Position numbers and translations under genes: made by a program. From Atkinsonella hypoxylon (taxonomy: Eukaryota; Ascomycota; Sordariomycetes; Hypocreales; Clavicipitaceae): a stretch of 64,000 bases of DNA. The stretch is taken from assembly GCA_000729835.1 (NCBI GenBank), contig JFHB01000024.1, forward strand, positions 124,001 through 188,000, read 5' to 3'. This document shows, piece by piece, positions 1 through 11,260 of the stretch. Numbering within the stretch: position 1 is the stretch's first letter; every line of letters begins with the position of its first letter. The notes under the pieces are model-generated. The model was not told the origin of the DNA. It made no database searches and saw only the letters and a program-made list of their open reading frames with translations.

Positions 1-1
1 G

Positions 2-295
2 TACAGCGTCAAGGACTATTTTCTAAAAGCAGGCATCTGCCACCTTGCCACCGGCGACATGGTGGCCACCAACCGCGCGCTCGAAAAGTACCGCGATATG
101 GATCCCAGCTTTGCTACGCAAAGGGAGCACATGTTGCTAGCAGACCTGTGCGAGGCTGTCGAGGGACAGAGCCAGGAGCAATTTACAGACAAGTTGTTCC
201 AGTACGATCAGGTCAGCAAGCTGGATAAGTGGAAGACGACCATCTTGGTACGGGTGAAGAACACGATAGAGGATGCAGAAGACGACTTTGCCTAA
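2..295 (+). CDS. SEC17: alpha-SNAP (Sec17), C-terminal end, truncated by the window edge
   Basis: The reading frame is open from base 2 to the stop at 293-295 and gives the last 97 residues of alpha-SNAP, the adaptor that recruits the NSF ATPase (Sec18) to used SNARE complexes so that they can be taken apart after membrane fusion. The visible part begins in the C-terminal TPR-like helices (Y-S-V-K-D-Y-F-L-K-A-G). It contains the family-typical stretch LFQYDQVSKLDKWKTTILVRVKN and ends in a short acidic tail, E-D-A-E-D-D-F-A. The acidic end with the preceding hydrophobic helix is the part known to contact NSF. The start and upstream exons lie outside the window, so exon structure and regulation cannot be judged. 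The assignment rests on clear family likeness over the whole fragment. Confidence 0.93.
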   Translation, partial: YSVKDYFLKAGICHLATGDMVATNRALEKYRDMDPSFATQREHMLLADLCEAVEGQSQEQFTDKLFQYDQVSKLDKWKTTILVRVKNTIEDAEDDFA

Positions 296-980
296 AGGGC
301 CAGGTGGCGTGGGCGGATTCGTACAGTACCTTTTTTTTTTTTTTCTCGCGGCGTTTATGTCGTTTGAGGCGACATCCTACGATGGGCACAAAGTTGGGTG
401 TCTCACTGCTGATAAAGAATGTGCGTCGCTGTTGCTAGCGGACGGGAGTTAATTCCAGGGTACGATTTGATCACAACGCGCATACCTCCGTAAAGACGGC
501 ATCAAACGTCAACTATCTTTTCCTGACCAATGCGAAAGAGAAACTACCATCCGGTGGCAAGCCTTGGTCTGAAACTTGTTTAGAGGTGTCCCTGGAATGA
601 TTATGTAGCTGTTCTGTGATATTTAGGGTTATTGGAGGAGGCAAGAAGCTGGTGCACACCTCTCCCATGCTGGCACCTCAGCTTCATCTAGTAAACGTCA
701 GCGATCCGGCTGCTCGACATGCGGAAACTAAATAGAAACCTGCAGATAGCAAACGAACAAGTAACTGTTGAGAAGTCAAAGTGTTGAATCGAGTAATAGT
801 TTCGTCGACAGGTCTATAACAATACTCTGACGCCTCGACGGTTCTAAGACCACCATGTGTCATGAGATCAATTGCCCTGCTCGCAATTCGCTCAGAACTC
901 ATACCGTCTTGTGAGGAAAGTAGATTCAGGCACGACATCTCGAGAGCGCGTTGAAGTCTGCGACCAGTCCTCGCGATAAG
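296..980. other. intergenic stretch with a poly-T run and a short uncertain reading frame
   Basis: A run of 14 T lies near 331-344, probably in the SEC17 3' region. On the minus strand 684-938 is open for 84 codons. It lies directly downstream of the NLR remnant and could be its shifted or rearranged continuation, but it shows no Walker A, NB-ARC or TPR motif that I can recognise. I see no other gene. Confidence 0.4.
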
Positions 981-2085
981 TCATGCGTCGAGGCCCTCAA
1001 CCACAGTCCTTTGGCAATTGTCCTTGTACTTTTCGGGCCAGATTCTGTCAAGAATTTTTGTCAAGATCGATTCTCTCCCCACGAAGCTCTCATTCCGTCC
1101 AAATGGCACCATAAAGTGACCTGGCCGCGATTCGTCCATTATCTCCGGTATCTGGCTAGACGGACTGTCAGTTGCAATGTATCTTTCCAGGAGCGCTTTT
1201 GCCACCGTGGCCGCCGTGGCCGCTGCGAAGTTCTGCCACTTTTCATTCTTGTGGCAATCTGCGTAGTCGCATACTCCTTTAACTACAATGCTCGGCACTG
1301 CTTCCCATATCCCGGCGCTCTCCATCTCGAACGCAATAACGTGGCTTGCTTTGGCGATTTCGTCTCGGTCCTCGCCAGACTTCATTATCGTATCACCCGA
1401 TGCGATCGCGCCAACATGAATATTGGGGTTTTGGACTTCTGCCCTTTTTCGCTGTTCCCATGTGCACCTTGTGGCAAGACGCTCCCTACGGACTAGGTAC
1501 TCTTCGTCACGTCCCAGAACACTGCAGGTAGAATTAAGAGCTACCTCACCCACGGGGTCGGTTCTGCCATGACAGTCGCTGCACACACAAGCTGGCGGGA
1601 CTCGGTGCTTGTGTCGGTAGCTGGGCCGAAATAACTTATCTTTGTCGGTTTCAGGGTAGGCATATTTGGCATGATCCTTTGCTTTGCATTGCAACTGGTG
1701 TAGAAACTGCACGGTCTTGGTCCGCAGAATTTCCTTGTCGCTGTCTGTTGAGACTTGGTCAACAAAGTTGCGAATATTGGTGTCGTGGTTTCGTAGATTA
1801 TCTTCGACCGTATCCTTGCGCCGAAATCTGCCAGGATACCTCTTGCCGAGATCGTATTGCACAACTCTGCTGCTAATGATCACATCGCCTAGTAGAATCT
1901 CTTGCCCGCCGTTGTGAGGTGTGCCACCACAAATCCATAGCTTGATCGCAAGCTGGCTGCCGCTGTTGCCGCGTTGACTTTGCCCAAATGCGTTAGAGCC
2001 AGGACCACATTATGCTTGCCAATGCGGCCCGTGGTGTAGGCGTTGGGATCGTTTCGAGGCTGAGCAAACTCTGCTCGTACATAAA
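981..2085 (-). pseudogene. broken NLR-type gene: nucleoside-phosphorylase-like head, cut off just before the P-loop
   Basis: The minus strand encodes most of the PNP/UDP-phosphorylase-like effector domain found at the N-terminus of many fungal NLR (NACHT or NB-ARC) proteins. Typical pieces are DPNAYTTGRIGKHNVVLAL near 1990-2045, GEILLGDV-like near 1890, VGAIASGDTIMKSGEDRD, FEMESAGIW and VKGVCDYADCHKN. The linker to the nucleotide-binding domain follows (FVGRESIL, then RTVVEGL). Intact relatives continue here with the Walker A glycines, but this copy reads D-A and then a stop at 981. A second lesion lies at about 1935-1940, where the frame shifts and roughly 5-10 residues of the beta-strand before ICGGTPHNGG are missing. 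The 5' end is lost in AT-rich DNA. The conclusion is a non-functional remnant of an incompatibility or immune-like receptor gene. A sequencing error could explain the frameshift but not the lost domains. Confidence 0.82.
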
Positions 2086-3110
2086 ACCTGCATAACGGAC
2101 GCGCTAGCCATTTTCAATAGCTAATTTTCATACAAAGTTGTAGAATTACAAGCTATCCTTCTTTAATTTTACATCGGTGACCTGATAGGGGGGAAGGAGC
2201 CTATCAACGGTCAGCTCGGAAATGCGTAAGTTATAGTGCGGGGCTAAGTGACTTTAAATTAATACAAAATTGTATACGGAATAGAAATAAATATATCTTT
2301 TAGTAGCGTTTATACCCTATATATCTACCTTGTGCCTCCCTAGCAGCTTCTAGCTTGCAGAGCATAGGATGCACTATATACCTAGCATTCTAAAAGGCTT
2401 ATAATAGCTTTATATAATATCTTTCCACTTAGATAATTCAGAGAATGTTTTAATTTAATCTAACGCTAGGCCTGTATAGTCTCTGTACACTAGACACAGC
2501 TGTTAGAAGCTGTTAGGGAGGCACAAGGTGGATAGATAGATATACAGGGTGTTGAGCGCCACTGAAAGATATATTCCCTTTTATGTAATTTCTTTGAATT
2601 GAAAGTCACTTCTAGCTCCACACTATAGCCCGCGCATTTCCGAACTGTCCGTTGATAGGCTCCTTCCCCCTATCAAGCCACCGGTGCAAAATTTTTGTCC
2701 CCTATTTGTAACATATCTTTTTAACCAGGACTTCTAGTAGGCCGCGTAAATGCCTGCAATAGCGAGTAATCGGCAAAAAGAAGTAATTCTTGCCGATCTC
2801 TAGTGACAAACTATGTTCTAGCTGAAGAGAGCCTGTAAAGTTTGCGTGGAACAAACGCCATTCTTTACCTAGGTATTCCGTAGTGGCCTGCTATAGCCGC
2901 GTTTTGCAGGGGCGATAGTACAAAGTAACCGCCCTATATAAACATAAACCCACATGCAACTTGTACCACAAAATGTCAGACCAAAGTTTGCACCGGCTCG
3001 TGGTTCAGGGCCTTACCTTGCAATATACTGTTAATATATAAGGCAGTTAGCTAATAGAGTCGTAGCTTCTTATTGATAATTAATTGTTACTTGTCTGTGG
3101 CTGCAATAAT
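2086..3110. other. AT-rich gene-free patch containing the inverted-repeat element
   Basis: Base composition shifts sharply toward A+T relative to the flanking genes, with many short TTAATA/TATATA runs and no open frame of useful length. It joins the broken NLR gene on one side and the Zn2Cys6 gene promoter on the other. AT-rich patches of this kind in filamentous ascomycetes are usually repeat-derived DNA altered by repeat-induced point mutation. That is an inference here, supported by the transition-biased divergence of the two arms of the 2165-2693 element. Confidence 0.6.
2165..2693. mobile_element. MITE or foldback-like element with long terminal inverted repeats
   Basis: Two arms of about 190 bp face each other: roughly 2165-2356 and, in reverse complement, 2498-2693, separated by about 140 bp. 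Both outer ends read AATTTT(A/G)CA(T/C)CGGTG. Both arms carry GGAAGGAGCCTATCAACGG and, near the inner ends, CACCTTGTGCCTCCCTA or its one-base variants. The element has no coding capacity, which fits a non-autonomous DNA transposon or foldback element. Over the first 80 aligned bases I count 11 transitions against 1 transversion plus single-base gaps, a pattern expected from C-to-T decay. I could not fix the exact ends or a target-site duplication. No second copy was found in this window. Confidence 0.72.
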
Positions 3111-3601
3111 ATGGTGGTGGCTGAGATAGGAGGTGGGGGAAGAAGCGCGGCGCGTAGAGATATGCAAGTGGCCCCACATTCAGTTGCTGATCAACAACTG
3201 AAGGCTATGGTTAGCTTGGTCACCTGACCTGTGCAGCTATGGTCAGGGTCAGCCTCGTCATCGAGAGTATCGTGTTATGGTCCGCACAATTGATTCCTTA
3301 TAACCAGTTGTAACTGCCACGCTAATCGCGAAGCATTGCGATTAATGCCTACTCTTTTGTCCCATGGCGTAACGGTATGGCAGACCGAAACACTAGGTCT
3401 CCTATCCATCGTCTTCCGTTCATCGTCACTCAGTCCCATTTCTACACCAACGCCTCCCGCGTTCGCGAGAATCTCCCCCGTGCTAATCCTCCGCTTCATC
3501 GTCAGCCCTATGACTTTGAATTCACATCCGCCATAAAAAACGACCCCTAGTCAACCCGTCATCACTCCCATCTACGACAAGTCCCACTCCCCGTCTCCGC
3601 A

Positions 3602-5364
3602 ATGAGCCCCGACAAGACCGTACTACCAGAGAGACGAAAGAGATGGGCACCCAGGACCAAGACCGGGTGTCGAACATGTCGGTCAGTATTCCCCCCGTAT
3701 ATGCTCTCACTCTTCTCCGTCGGCCGGTTCATTCTCCGGTTTATTTTTTATTTTTATTTTTATTTATATTAACGCTGCGCCGTAGAAACCGCCGTGTCAA
3801 GTGCGATGAGACCAAGCCTGTCTGCCTGCGATGCTCAAGACTGGGCCTCACATGCGGCGACTATGTCTCGTGCTCAGCCCAGCTGCCGCCGCTCGCAGTC
3901 CAGGTCGCTCGTCACCATCTGCCTGTATCGTGGCAGCCGCAGCTGACGCCCTTCCCCGTCGGGGTGTCGGTCACGCAGCAGGAGCTGTACCTGTTCGACT
4001 ACCTCCGCGGAGACAGCCTCGCCGACATGGGCGATGCCTTTAACGAGACCTTCTGGGCGTCCGGCCTGCTGCTCGCTGCGAAGCACCACTCCGTCGTGTG
4101 GCACGCCTGCATCGCGTTTGCGGCCCTGAGCAAGCGCGCCCGGAAGCTGGTTGCTGCTGAGATCGAGGCCGGCGTGGCGGATCCGGACACGCAGAGCTTG
4201 TACACGCTCGCGTTGAAAAAGTACCACATCTCGCTGGTGCATGTCGGCGGGCTGGCGGCGCAGGACAACGTCACTCCTGCGGACAAGGGCATCATCCTGA
4301 TTGCCACCATGCTCTTCTTACTTTGCGCCATTTCGAGGGGGGACATGGCCGAGGCGAGGGAGCTGCATGCCAAGGGGATCCAGCTGATTTACGCGTGGAC
4401 GATCTGGCAGCCTGGCTCGGCGGCGATATCCCATCTCTTCTCGAACCGGCATCTGCTCCTCTTTTACATCCAGCTTAACGGCCTGTTCGGCTGCCTCTGG
4501 CGGATCCCGACCGCCCTGGACTGGGCACCCGCCGTGTACTCCCTGCAGAGAGAGCCCTTTTCCACAATCACCGACGCCTGCCTTGAGCTTGAAATGATCT
4601 GGACGGGGCTGCGCGCCGCGCTGGACGCCAATCCTTCGTCACCGTCACCGTCACCAACGCCCTCTGCCTTCTCCTCACCTGCTTCGCTCGCGAGCCAGGA
4701 ACAATCCGTATCTGGGGACCGGCTCATCTTCTACTCATCAATAGAGCAGTTCAAGACCAGACTACAAGACTTCAAGTCATCGCCGTATTTCCGCGCGTCC
4801 GACGCGCCCCTGGTGGCAATCCTCGAGATGCGCCAGATCCTCGTCGACATACTTCTCAGAGTAGACTTGGGCAACGCCGAGCTATGCTGGGACTACTTCA
4901 ACCCGCAGTTCGAGGAGGCCATAGATCTTGCACCGCAGCCATTGACGAAATGCGAGTCCGACCAACTCATGTGCTGCAACCCCAACTACCGCGCCACGCC
5001 GACGCTGACCATATCGCTGTGTTACATCGCGAGGGTGTGTCGTGAGCCTCGTCTCCGGCGTCGCGTCATCAACCTGCTCAAGGACGAGCGGCGGAGAGAG
5101 ATCATGATGGACTCGAGGACCACGGTCGCCGTCTTCCTGCACATAGCTGAGCTGGGTGCCCGGCTGGAGGAGCGGGCGTGGTCCGGTCCGGATGCTGCCG
5201 TGCCGGACTGTCTGTGCGTGAAGGACGTCTTTCTCTGCAACCCTCATCGCCTTTCCGAACTGCATATTGATTTCAATCCCGCATGTGGCGCTGAGATCGT
5301 GGCCCGCAGCGTCGATGATGTTGCCAAGGACGCGTCTGGGTTTAGGATTCCTGTTGTCGCATGA
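3602..5364 (+). CDS. Zn2Cys6 (Gal4-type) transcription factor
   Basis: Exons 3602-3681 and 3786-5364 give a 552-residue protein. The intron (donor GTCAGT, acceptor GTAG) splits the codon right after the second zinc cysteine. The joined motif is C-R-T-C-R-N-R-R-V-K-C-D-E-T-K-P-V-C-L-R-C, then six residues and the last cysteine: a complete Cys6 binuclear zinc cluster at about residues 23-50, preceded by a basic stretch. I chose the ATG at 3602 because it keeps this basic arm and gives a whole cluster; an ATG at 3643 lies in another frame and would lose it. The rest resembles the helical middle region of fungal Zn2Cys6 regulators (fungal_trans_2/DUF3468 type), with a low-complexity serine-proline patch around residue 320-340. 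The target pathway is unknown. It stands alone beside the repeat patch, with no cluster of co-regulated enzymes next to it. Confidence 0.88.
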
Positions 5365-6100
5365 CGCGCTTCATCTCTGCTACGATTTCTCTCCACAACG
5401 CCTTGCCAAAGCCCATCTGGTTCCGACGCGGGTTCTATTGCGTCGCACTGCTCTTGGTTCATCTACCCGTTGCGTCACGATCCAGCTAATCGAGCGCTGT
5501 TCTGCCGACCCCTATTGGAGCATCGAGCAAGCAGAGACTATCGGCGTACCGAGTCTCCTCGACATTGTCTGAATCCAATTCTCCTATGTTCGGTCGTACA
5601 TGGTCTTTTCGACCCATGTACAGCAAATCATTGTATGCCCATTTCAAAGTGGGATCCAGCAAAATCTGGTACCTACCGGTCTGAAATAGATTGGAAAGCC
5701 TCAAGTGCACAACTCAGTAGTGGGCATGGTCTGCTGAGAAAGGGGAAATAAAAAGCAATTTGAATTAGCACTGAGACGTAGTCTCGAGTATCACTCCCAT
5801 GGCTGGCGGTTGGAATGAATGTCACGTCACGGCTGTAGCATAATTCCAGGAGCTGCCCCGCCTACCTACCCGGTATGTCTATAGGAATCTGTGCCCAGAT
5901 GTTCATCACATTTCCTCAAAGACATGATGTCAGGGTTATATCCAATCGCTCGTACGTAGATGTGACTTTATTTTATTCCACTGCTAAGCACTTCACTATC
6001 CGTTCCGCTTGTTCAACGTATATTTTTTCTGGACCGCCCTGAAATCGGCCCTGAATCGGCCCACCATGCCAATGACATAATGATAGAAAGCATCATTCAC
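5365..6100. other. intergenic region between the convergent Zn2Cys6 and SEC31 genes
   Basis: This stretch must hold the 3' ends of both genes. I see no conserved reading frame, only short chance frames and a CCTACCTACCCGGTA-like piece near 5860. Confidence 0.5.
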
Positions 6101-9100
6101 TTATGGAGTGGCCTTGCTCATGCTAATGAGTCGCTTGACACCAACCTAGATGCTGTTAGCACAATATTCTTTTCTCTCTAGTCATAATCAGAATAAAAAC
6201 GTACCATCCAGTTGCCGCATTCTTCAGTCTTGTCTCTCTGAATTTCAACCTGTAACTTTTGTGCTGATGCGTAGTCCTTGTTCTGTATGGCATCAGCTAG
6301 CTGGGTGAGTTGCTCAATGGTAGCAGGCTGCACCAGCTCCTCATTGTTGAGATGATCAAATAAGAGGCCCAGTCGCTTCTGAGTATCTTTCACCTGGGGT
6401 GCAAAAGTTGCCGGTGCCTTTGCAGCAACCCGCTGCATATCTTGGCTCAGGATATCAACCAAGCGCTGCGCATTGGGGGGGATATGTGACCGGTCGCCAG
6501 CAGGATGCTTAGCCTTTGGTGGCGGGGCAGCAGCCTTGGGAGGAGGAGATGTGGCTTGGGCCAGGCTGGCGGGAGGTGGTCCCGAGGGAAGAGGGCCAGT
6601 CGGTGGAGGACCGGCTCCCTGAGCCTGCTGTGGAGCGTATGGTGAAGGAGCATACTGACCCTGAGGAGCAGACTGTAGTGGTGGAGCGCCGTAAGGGTTC
6701 GAAGGAGGTGGCGGTCTGCCAGTAAAGCCAGCGGCAGCAGCAGGAGGAGGCATAGAAGGCACCGGCGGCTGGTTCAGTTGCTGGGTTGCAGGTGTTGGAG
6801 CATATCTGTTTGAAGGAGGTGCTCCTGATGGAGGAGCGTTATATGGAGATGCCGTCCGTGGGACAACCTGAGGAATAGCCGAGGGGACTGCACCTGGCTG
6901 TGGTGCAGGGGGAGCGTACTGGTTTGTCAAAGTCGACGAGGGCCTTGGAGGTGGTGGCACACCAGCCTGAGCAGGCGAAGTCAGGGGCGATTGAACTCGC
7001 GGGGGAGCACTACCCTTTGGAGGGGGAGGAACTGGTGAGCTAGTACGTTGCCCATAGACGCCGGCTGAAGGAGGTCCAGCTGGAGGACCCGTTGGGCTGG
7101 CTGATCCAGGGAACGGGGACCTGATGGCCGCAACGGGAGTAGATCTACGAGGCGCGGCCTTGGTGACCAAGGGGACATCGTTCCAGTTTTCCATGTTCTT
7201 GGCTTTGCTAGGCGGAGGTACTGACGGCGTAGAAGCGGAGCTTCTTGGAGGACCGCTCATGGGGGGAGGCGGGACCATGCCTCCTCCGTAGGCCGGCTGG
7301 TTCGAGGGTTGATATCCCCCTTGAGGCTGGTATCCCGAGGGCTGATACTGGTTCTGCGGCGGCGCATACTGCGACGGTTGGGCCTGCTGAGGCTGACCAT
7401 ATCCACCATACGGGTTCGCCCCGGCGGGCGGGATGTTTGCTGCTGATTGAGGAGTCGAATAGCCCACGGTAGGCTGGGCTCTGCTCGCAACAGTGGTTGC
7501 TGGATGACGAGCAGCAGCTTGCGCGACCGGCTTTTTGGTCGCGAACTTGACACGGTTTCGGGCAATCTCCGCAGCGGGATAGCTGGATGGTAACAGGTCG
7601 AGGTACTTTTGAGCCGCCTCCAACTGGCCGTGGCCAGCAAGAATATCAGCATACTCGATATATTTGTCGTATAGAGTGGCCAGCTTCCAATTCGAGGTCT
7701 TTGTCTGCTCTGTATCCTGGAACTTGGTGACATGACGGAAAATGGTGACCTTCTCGATAAAGCTCTGTAGGGATTTGACATGGACAGAGAAGGCAGAGCC
7801 ACCCGTAGCACCCTTTAAGCCCTCCGTTTCCATTTCCCCAAGCTCAGTAACCCAGATGGCCACAACCTTTTCCAGCTTGGAGCCAACCAAGTAGCAGAAT
7901 GATGCATCCTTCCTGGAGCCGCTGTCGTGAATCCGGTCACCTAGGGCTTCGCAGAGGTCAGGAAACTCTTGAGGATCGGAAAAGGTACACAGAATGGCCA
8001 TAGTCTCCTTCCAGTTCTCAAGGTCGGCATTGTAAACGACATCCCAAAGATTCTTGGAGATGACAGAGCCTAGCAATCGCATATAGCTTGGCATTCCGCT
8101 CTTCTTGGACAGATAGGCGGTTTGCACTTTGTCGACAAGCTCTTGTCCGCCGCAGTTGGCAATGAGAAAGGCATCTGCGATGCGGTCTTCTTTCAGGCAA
8201 ATCTCGGTCGCCGTGGCAAAATTGCCAAGCATCAATGCTCTGGTGATGTCCTTCTCCACGGATGTATCTCCATCTGAGAATAGATGGAAAGGGTTGTCCG
8301 TCTTGGCTCCCTTGGTGGCGGTAACGTTCGAGAGGAAATCCTCACCGTCGTCTCCGCCGCTGAAGAAATCGGAAGCGTCCTTCTTCTCATTGTCGGTGTC
8401 GGCTTGGGTTTCGGCAGGCTTGGCCTCGTCATCCGTGGATTCTTTGGCTGCGCCGTTGACCAGCTTATCCTCCTCAAAGCCCAGGTACTTGACGATTTTC
8501 CCTCGTGGGTTTTCTCCAGCGAGAGTTTCCATAACTTTCCAATCAGCCTTCTCCTCATCTGTCTGAGCTTGTTGTGCACGCTCATCGCAGATCGCGGCTA
8601 CGTCGCCGGTTTCGATAGCTTGCTGGAATTTCTCGCTTGCTTCAGACACATCAGCTTCGACAGAGAACTTGGCGATGGACAGCTTGGAAGACAGCTTTTG
8701 CCCAGCTTGGGATGGATTGGCCTTGAAGATGACAACTTTGCCTCCGAAAGCAAATGTGGCTCCAATTGGGCGTTCGAACCATTTGGGTGCCTTATTTAAG
8801 GACCAGGAAGCACCCTGAGGTTGCGTCTGGGCCGCGCGGAAGAACTCCTCACCGTCCAAGTTCTTCTCTGTCGGGTTCTGTGCGGTATCGGGGTTGGTAT
8901 TTTGCAGCGTCTGGATGGTGATCTTGCCATCGAAGCTCGCCGTGGCTGACAGATTAGGGTTGTGGGGGTTGAATTGGGTCTGGAAAGTCCAGTTGGTTAC
9001 TTCAGGCAGCTCGCCATACCGTTCGCCCGTTTGCGGATTCCACACCAAGGTACGATTATCCTTGCCTGATGACAAAAGCAAGTCGCTGTCCTGGGAGCAC

Positions 9101-9950
9101 CACGAGATAGATAGAACACCTTGGTCATGGCCCTGAAGTGTCGTCTCGGGGGCGTTGGAGTTGCGCAGATCCCACAAAAGAATGACAGGTGTGTTGTCGT
9201 CGGGGGTTGCGGTAAGTAATTTGGTGGAATTGTTTGGGTCCCAAGCAATTGCACTCACGGCTTTTCGGTTATTGTTGAGCGTCAAGGATGCTTTTTTGGT
9301 CTTCAAGTCCCAGACTGTCACGAAGCCACCGCTTCCTCCAGTTGCAAGGATATGAGACACTTTTCTGTTCCAGGCCAAGCACTCTATATCGTCCGAACGG
9401 GCCGCAGCGCTTCCCAGCCTGAATGGGTTCTCAATGTCGTTGATGTCGAAGATGTATAGCTCGCCCTTGGATCCAGCTGTAGCCAAGATGTGTGGCTTTA
9501 GGGGGTTGAATTGTAGTGCTTTGATAGGTCCTGTGTGATTGGTTCTTTGTGATATTAGAGCATCGGATGAGCCAGCCTCGAGCTTCGCAGCATCCCATAG
9601 CTCAAGAGATCCGTTCTCGAGTGCGCCGGCAATAACGCCTTTGGGGTGATCAGAGTCGGCGGGTCCCCAAGCGATATCGTAGAACCTAGAGCGGCGTCAG
9701 AAGTCACCAGAGATAATATAGACAAGAGCTCTCCTTTCTACCTAGACTCAGTCGTGATACTAGCAAGCGGCTGAAGCTCCAGCGCCTGCTGCTTGTCATC
9801 TAGGGAGAGATCCCAGAGCTCGAGTTTGTTCTCATCCGAGAAATCGGCATCAACGGCACCAGCACGAGTGCCGGTGACCAGTAAGGGTTTGCCAGATCCG
9901 GGAGACCAAGCAAAGGTCGCCGTTCGTGGCACTTCTCGAAGGCGCACCAT
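6101..9950 (-). CDS. SEC31: COPII outer-coat protein Sec31
   Basis: Three exons (9950-9742, 9685-6205, 6145-6101 on the minus strand) give 1244 residues. Sec31 pairs with Sec13 to build the outer cage of COPII vesicles at ER exit sites and stimulates Sar1 GTP hydrolysis through Sec23. The protein starts MVRLREVPRTATFAWSPG and has a seven-bladed WD40 region over about the first 330 residues. The helical solenoid follows, then a long disordered Pro/Gln/Gly-rich stretch (about 760-1130) and the C-terminal helical domain. The last exon is needed: reading on past 6205 would end in R-F-Y-S-D-Y-D, whereas splicing at 6204/6146 restores the conserved end GNWMVGVKRLISMSKATP. The gene is divergent from the RRM gene at 10465. 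Assignment and exon ends are strong. Confidence 0.95.
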
Positions 9951-10302
9951 GATGGCAAGGGTGGAGGACAGCCCAAGGAGTTGACTGCCTACGGTGCGGT
10001 CGGATAGAGAGAAGTAATGATGAGACGTCTGCAACTAATATTATGCCGAGCCTATATATCTCGAAATCAGATGTCTCAGGCTTCAGTATTAAGTCATTGG
10101 AAGGCGATTTACCGGAAAGCGAGATTGCAAGGCTGGCGCAATGGCGTCTAAGTCATGAGTATGATGCCAGATTGCAAGCTGGCCGATGATATTATGGGAC
10201 CCTCCTGAGGAGCTCCCGCCCTCCAAGACTCACTCACACCACACACAAGATAACTCTGTACACCTCCAGCCAGATGACAGGGGTAGGGGGAGTGGAGAGT
10301 AG

Positions 10303-10317
10303 TCACGTGATGACGTA
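10303..10317. promoter_or_regulatory. E-box TCACGTGA overlapping a TGATGACGTA element in the SEC31/RRM divergent promoter
   Basis: The perfect palindrome TCACGTGA (10303-10310) runs directly into TGACGTA, a half CRE/bZIP-type site. A second GACGTCA-like site lies near 10423. TCACGTGA is the classical binding site of Cbf1- or Ino2/4-like bHLH factors, and ACGT cores are bound by bZIP factors such as Hac1 or CREB-like proteins. Their use here is inferred from sequence and position only, about 350 bp from the SEC31 start and 150 bp from the RRM start. Confidence 0.5.
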
Positions 10318-10464
10318 GGCAGCTCCGAGAAGAGCAACGCTGTGGAAACAAGAACCAATTAGAGCTCGGATCTTCAGGTTGCTTCAATACTAATATCAGC
10401 ACAACTCAAAGAAAGGCCCTGGGACGTCATTGCTTTACCTCGTTTATAACCTGACCCTCACAGT

Positions 10465-10983
10465 ATGTCAGACGCGGCTCGTTGGAAAGCTACAGTTTTT
10501 GTAGGTGGCCTGGCGCAAGTGGTCACCAGCACCCATCTCATGGATGCATTCCTACCCTTTGGAGAAATTGTCGAGGTGCAGCTGCCGAAGGCTGATGCAC
10601 GGAAGTCGACAGACCCTCACCGTGGCTTTGCCTACGTTGAATTCGAGGATCCTGAAGACGCCAAGGAAGCAATTGATAACATGGACCAGTCCGAGTTCTT
10701 TGGCAAAATTTTAAAGGTTTCACAAGCAAAGGCGCCGAAGAGTGCTGATGAGGGCTTGGGTAGCAAAAAGGCCGTGTGGGAGCAGGTTCGTATCTCCAAT
10801 CCCGCAGCATTTAATTTGAATAACGCGCGTGCTTATGCATATGGACAGGAAGGATGGCTGGCCGAAAATGCAGCAGATGAACAGGACACATTGGAAGCAT
10901 CAGATACTGCCATCAACGGTGCGACAGCGGACCCTATGCAAGGCCTGGAAGGACTGGATGTTGCTGGGCCGAAGCAAGCATGA
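10465..10983 (+). CDS. single-RRM RNA-binding protein, like the RRM of cyclophilin PPIE (Cyp33)
   Basis: One exon gives 172 residues. An RNA-recognition motif covers about residues 8-85, with RNP2 T-V-F-V-G-G-L and RNP1 R-G-F-A-Y-V-E-F. The pattern FLPFGEIVEVQLP and AIDNMDQSEFFGKILKV is the one seen in the N-terminal RRM of the spliceosomal cyclophilin PPIE/Cyp33. No cyclophilin domain follows; the remainder is a short acidic, Ala-rich tail. In many filamentous ascomycetes this RRM occurs as such a short stand-alone protein. A role in pre-mRNA processing is likely by family but is not shown here. The gene shares its promoter region with SEC31. Confidence 0.85.
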   Translation: MSDAARWKATVFVGGLAQVVTSTHLMDAFLPFGEIVEVQLPKADARKSTDPHRGFAYVEFEDPEDAKEAIDNMDQSEFFGKILKVSQAKAPKSADEGLGSKKAVWEQVRISNPAAFNLNNARAYAYGQEGWLAENAADEQDTLEASDTAINGATADPMQGLEGLDVAGPKQA

Positions 10984-11260
10984 GGTGTGTCGGGCATGGT
11001 GTTGAAAGTCCATAAGCGACATGTGTTATCCTACATAGCGACGGCGTTTAATGGTGTTTGGTGATATCAGATGTTGGGTGGTGCTCTATTCAATATCATC
11101 TGACACAAAGTGAAAAGAAGTGCAGCAAAGTGATGACCTTTAAAAGCCATGCCTCAATTCATGCCTTTTTTTCTTTCGACTTGTTGACATATACACTGTT
11201 TTGCCGTCCGCAAGCAAATTAAAATCCTCCATGCCTGTGGTTTTGCACGGAGCTCAATCC

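Noticed and set aside
684..938. Minus-strand 84-codon frame as a separate gene
   Set aside because: It lies in the shadow of the NLR remnant and has no motif. It may be part of the decayed gene, so it is mentioned only as an uncertain stretch.
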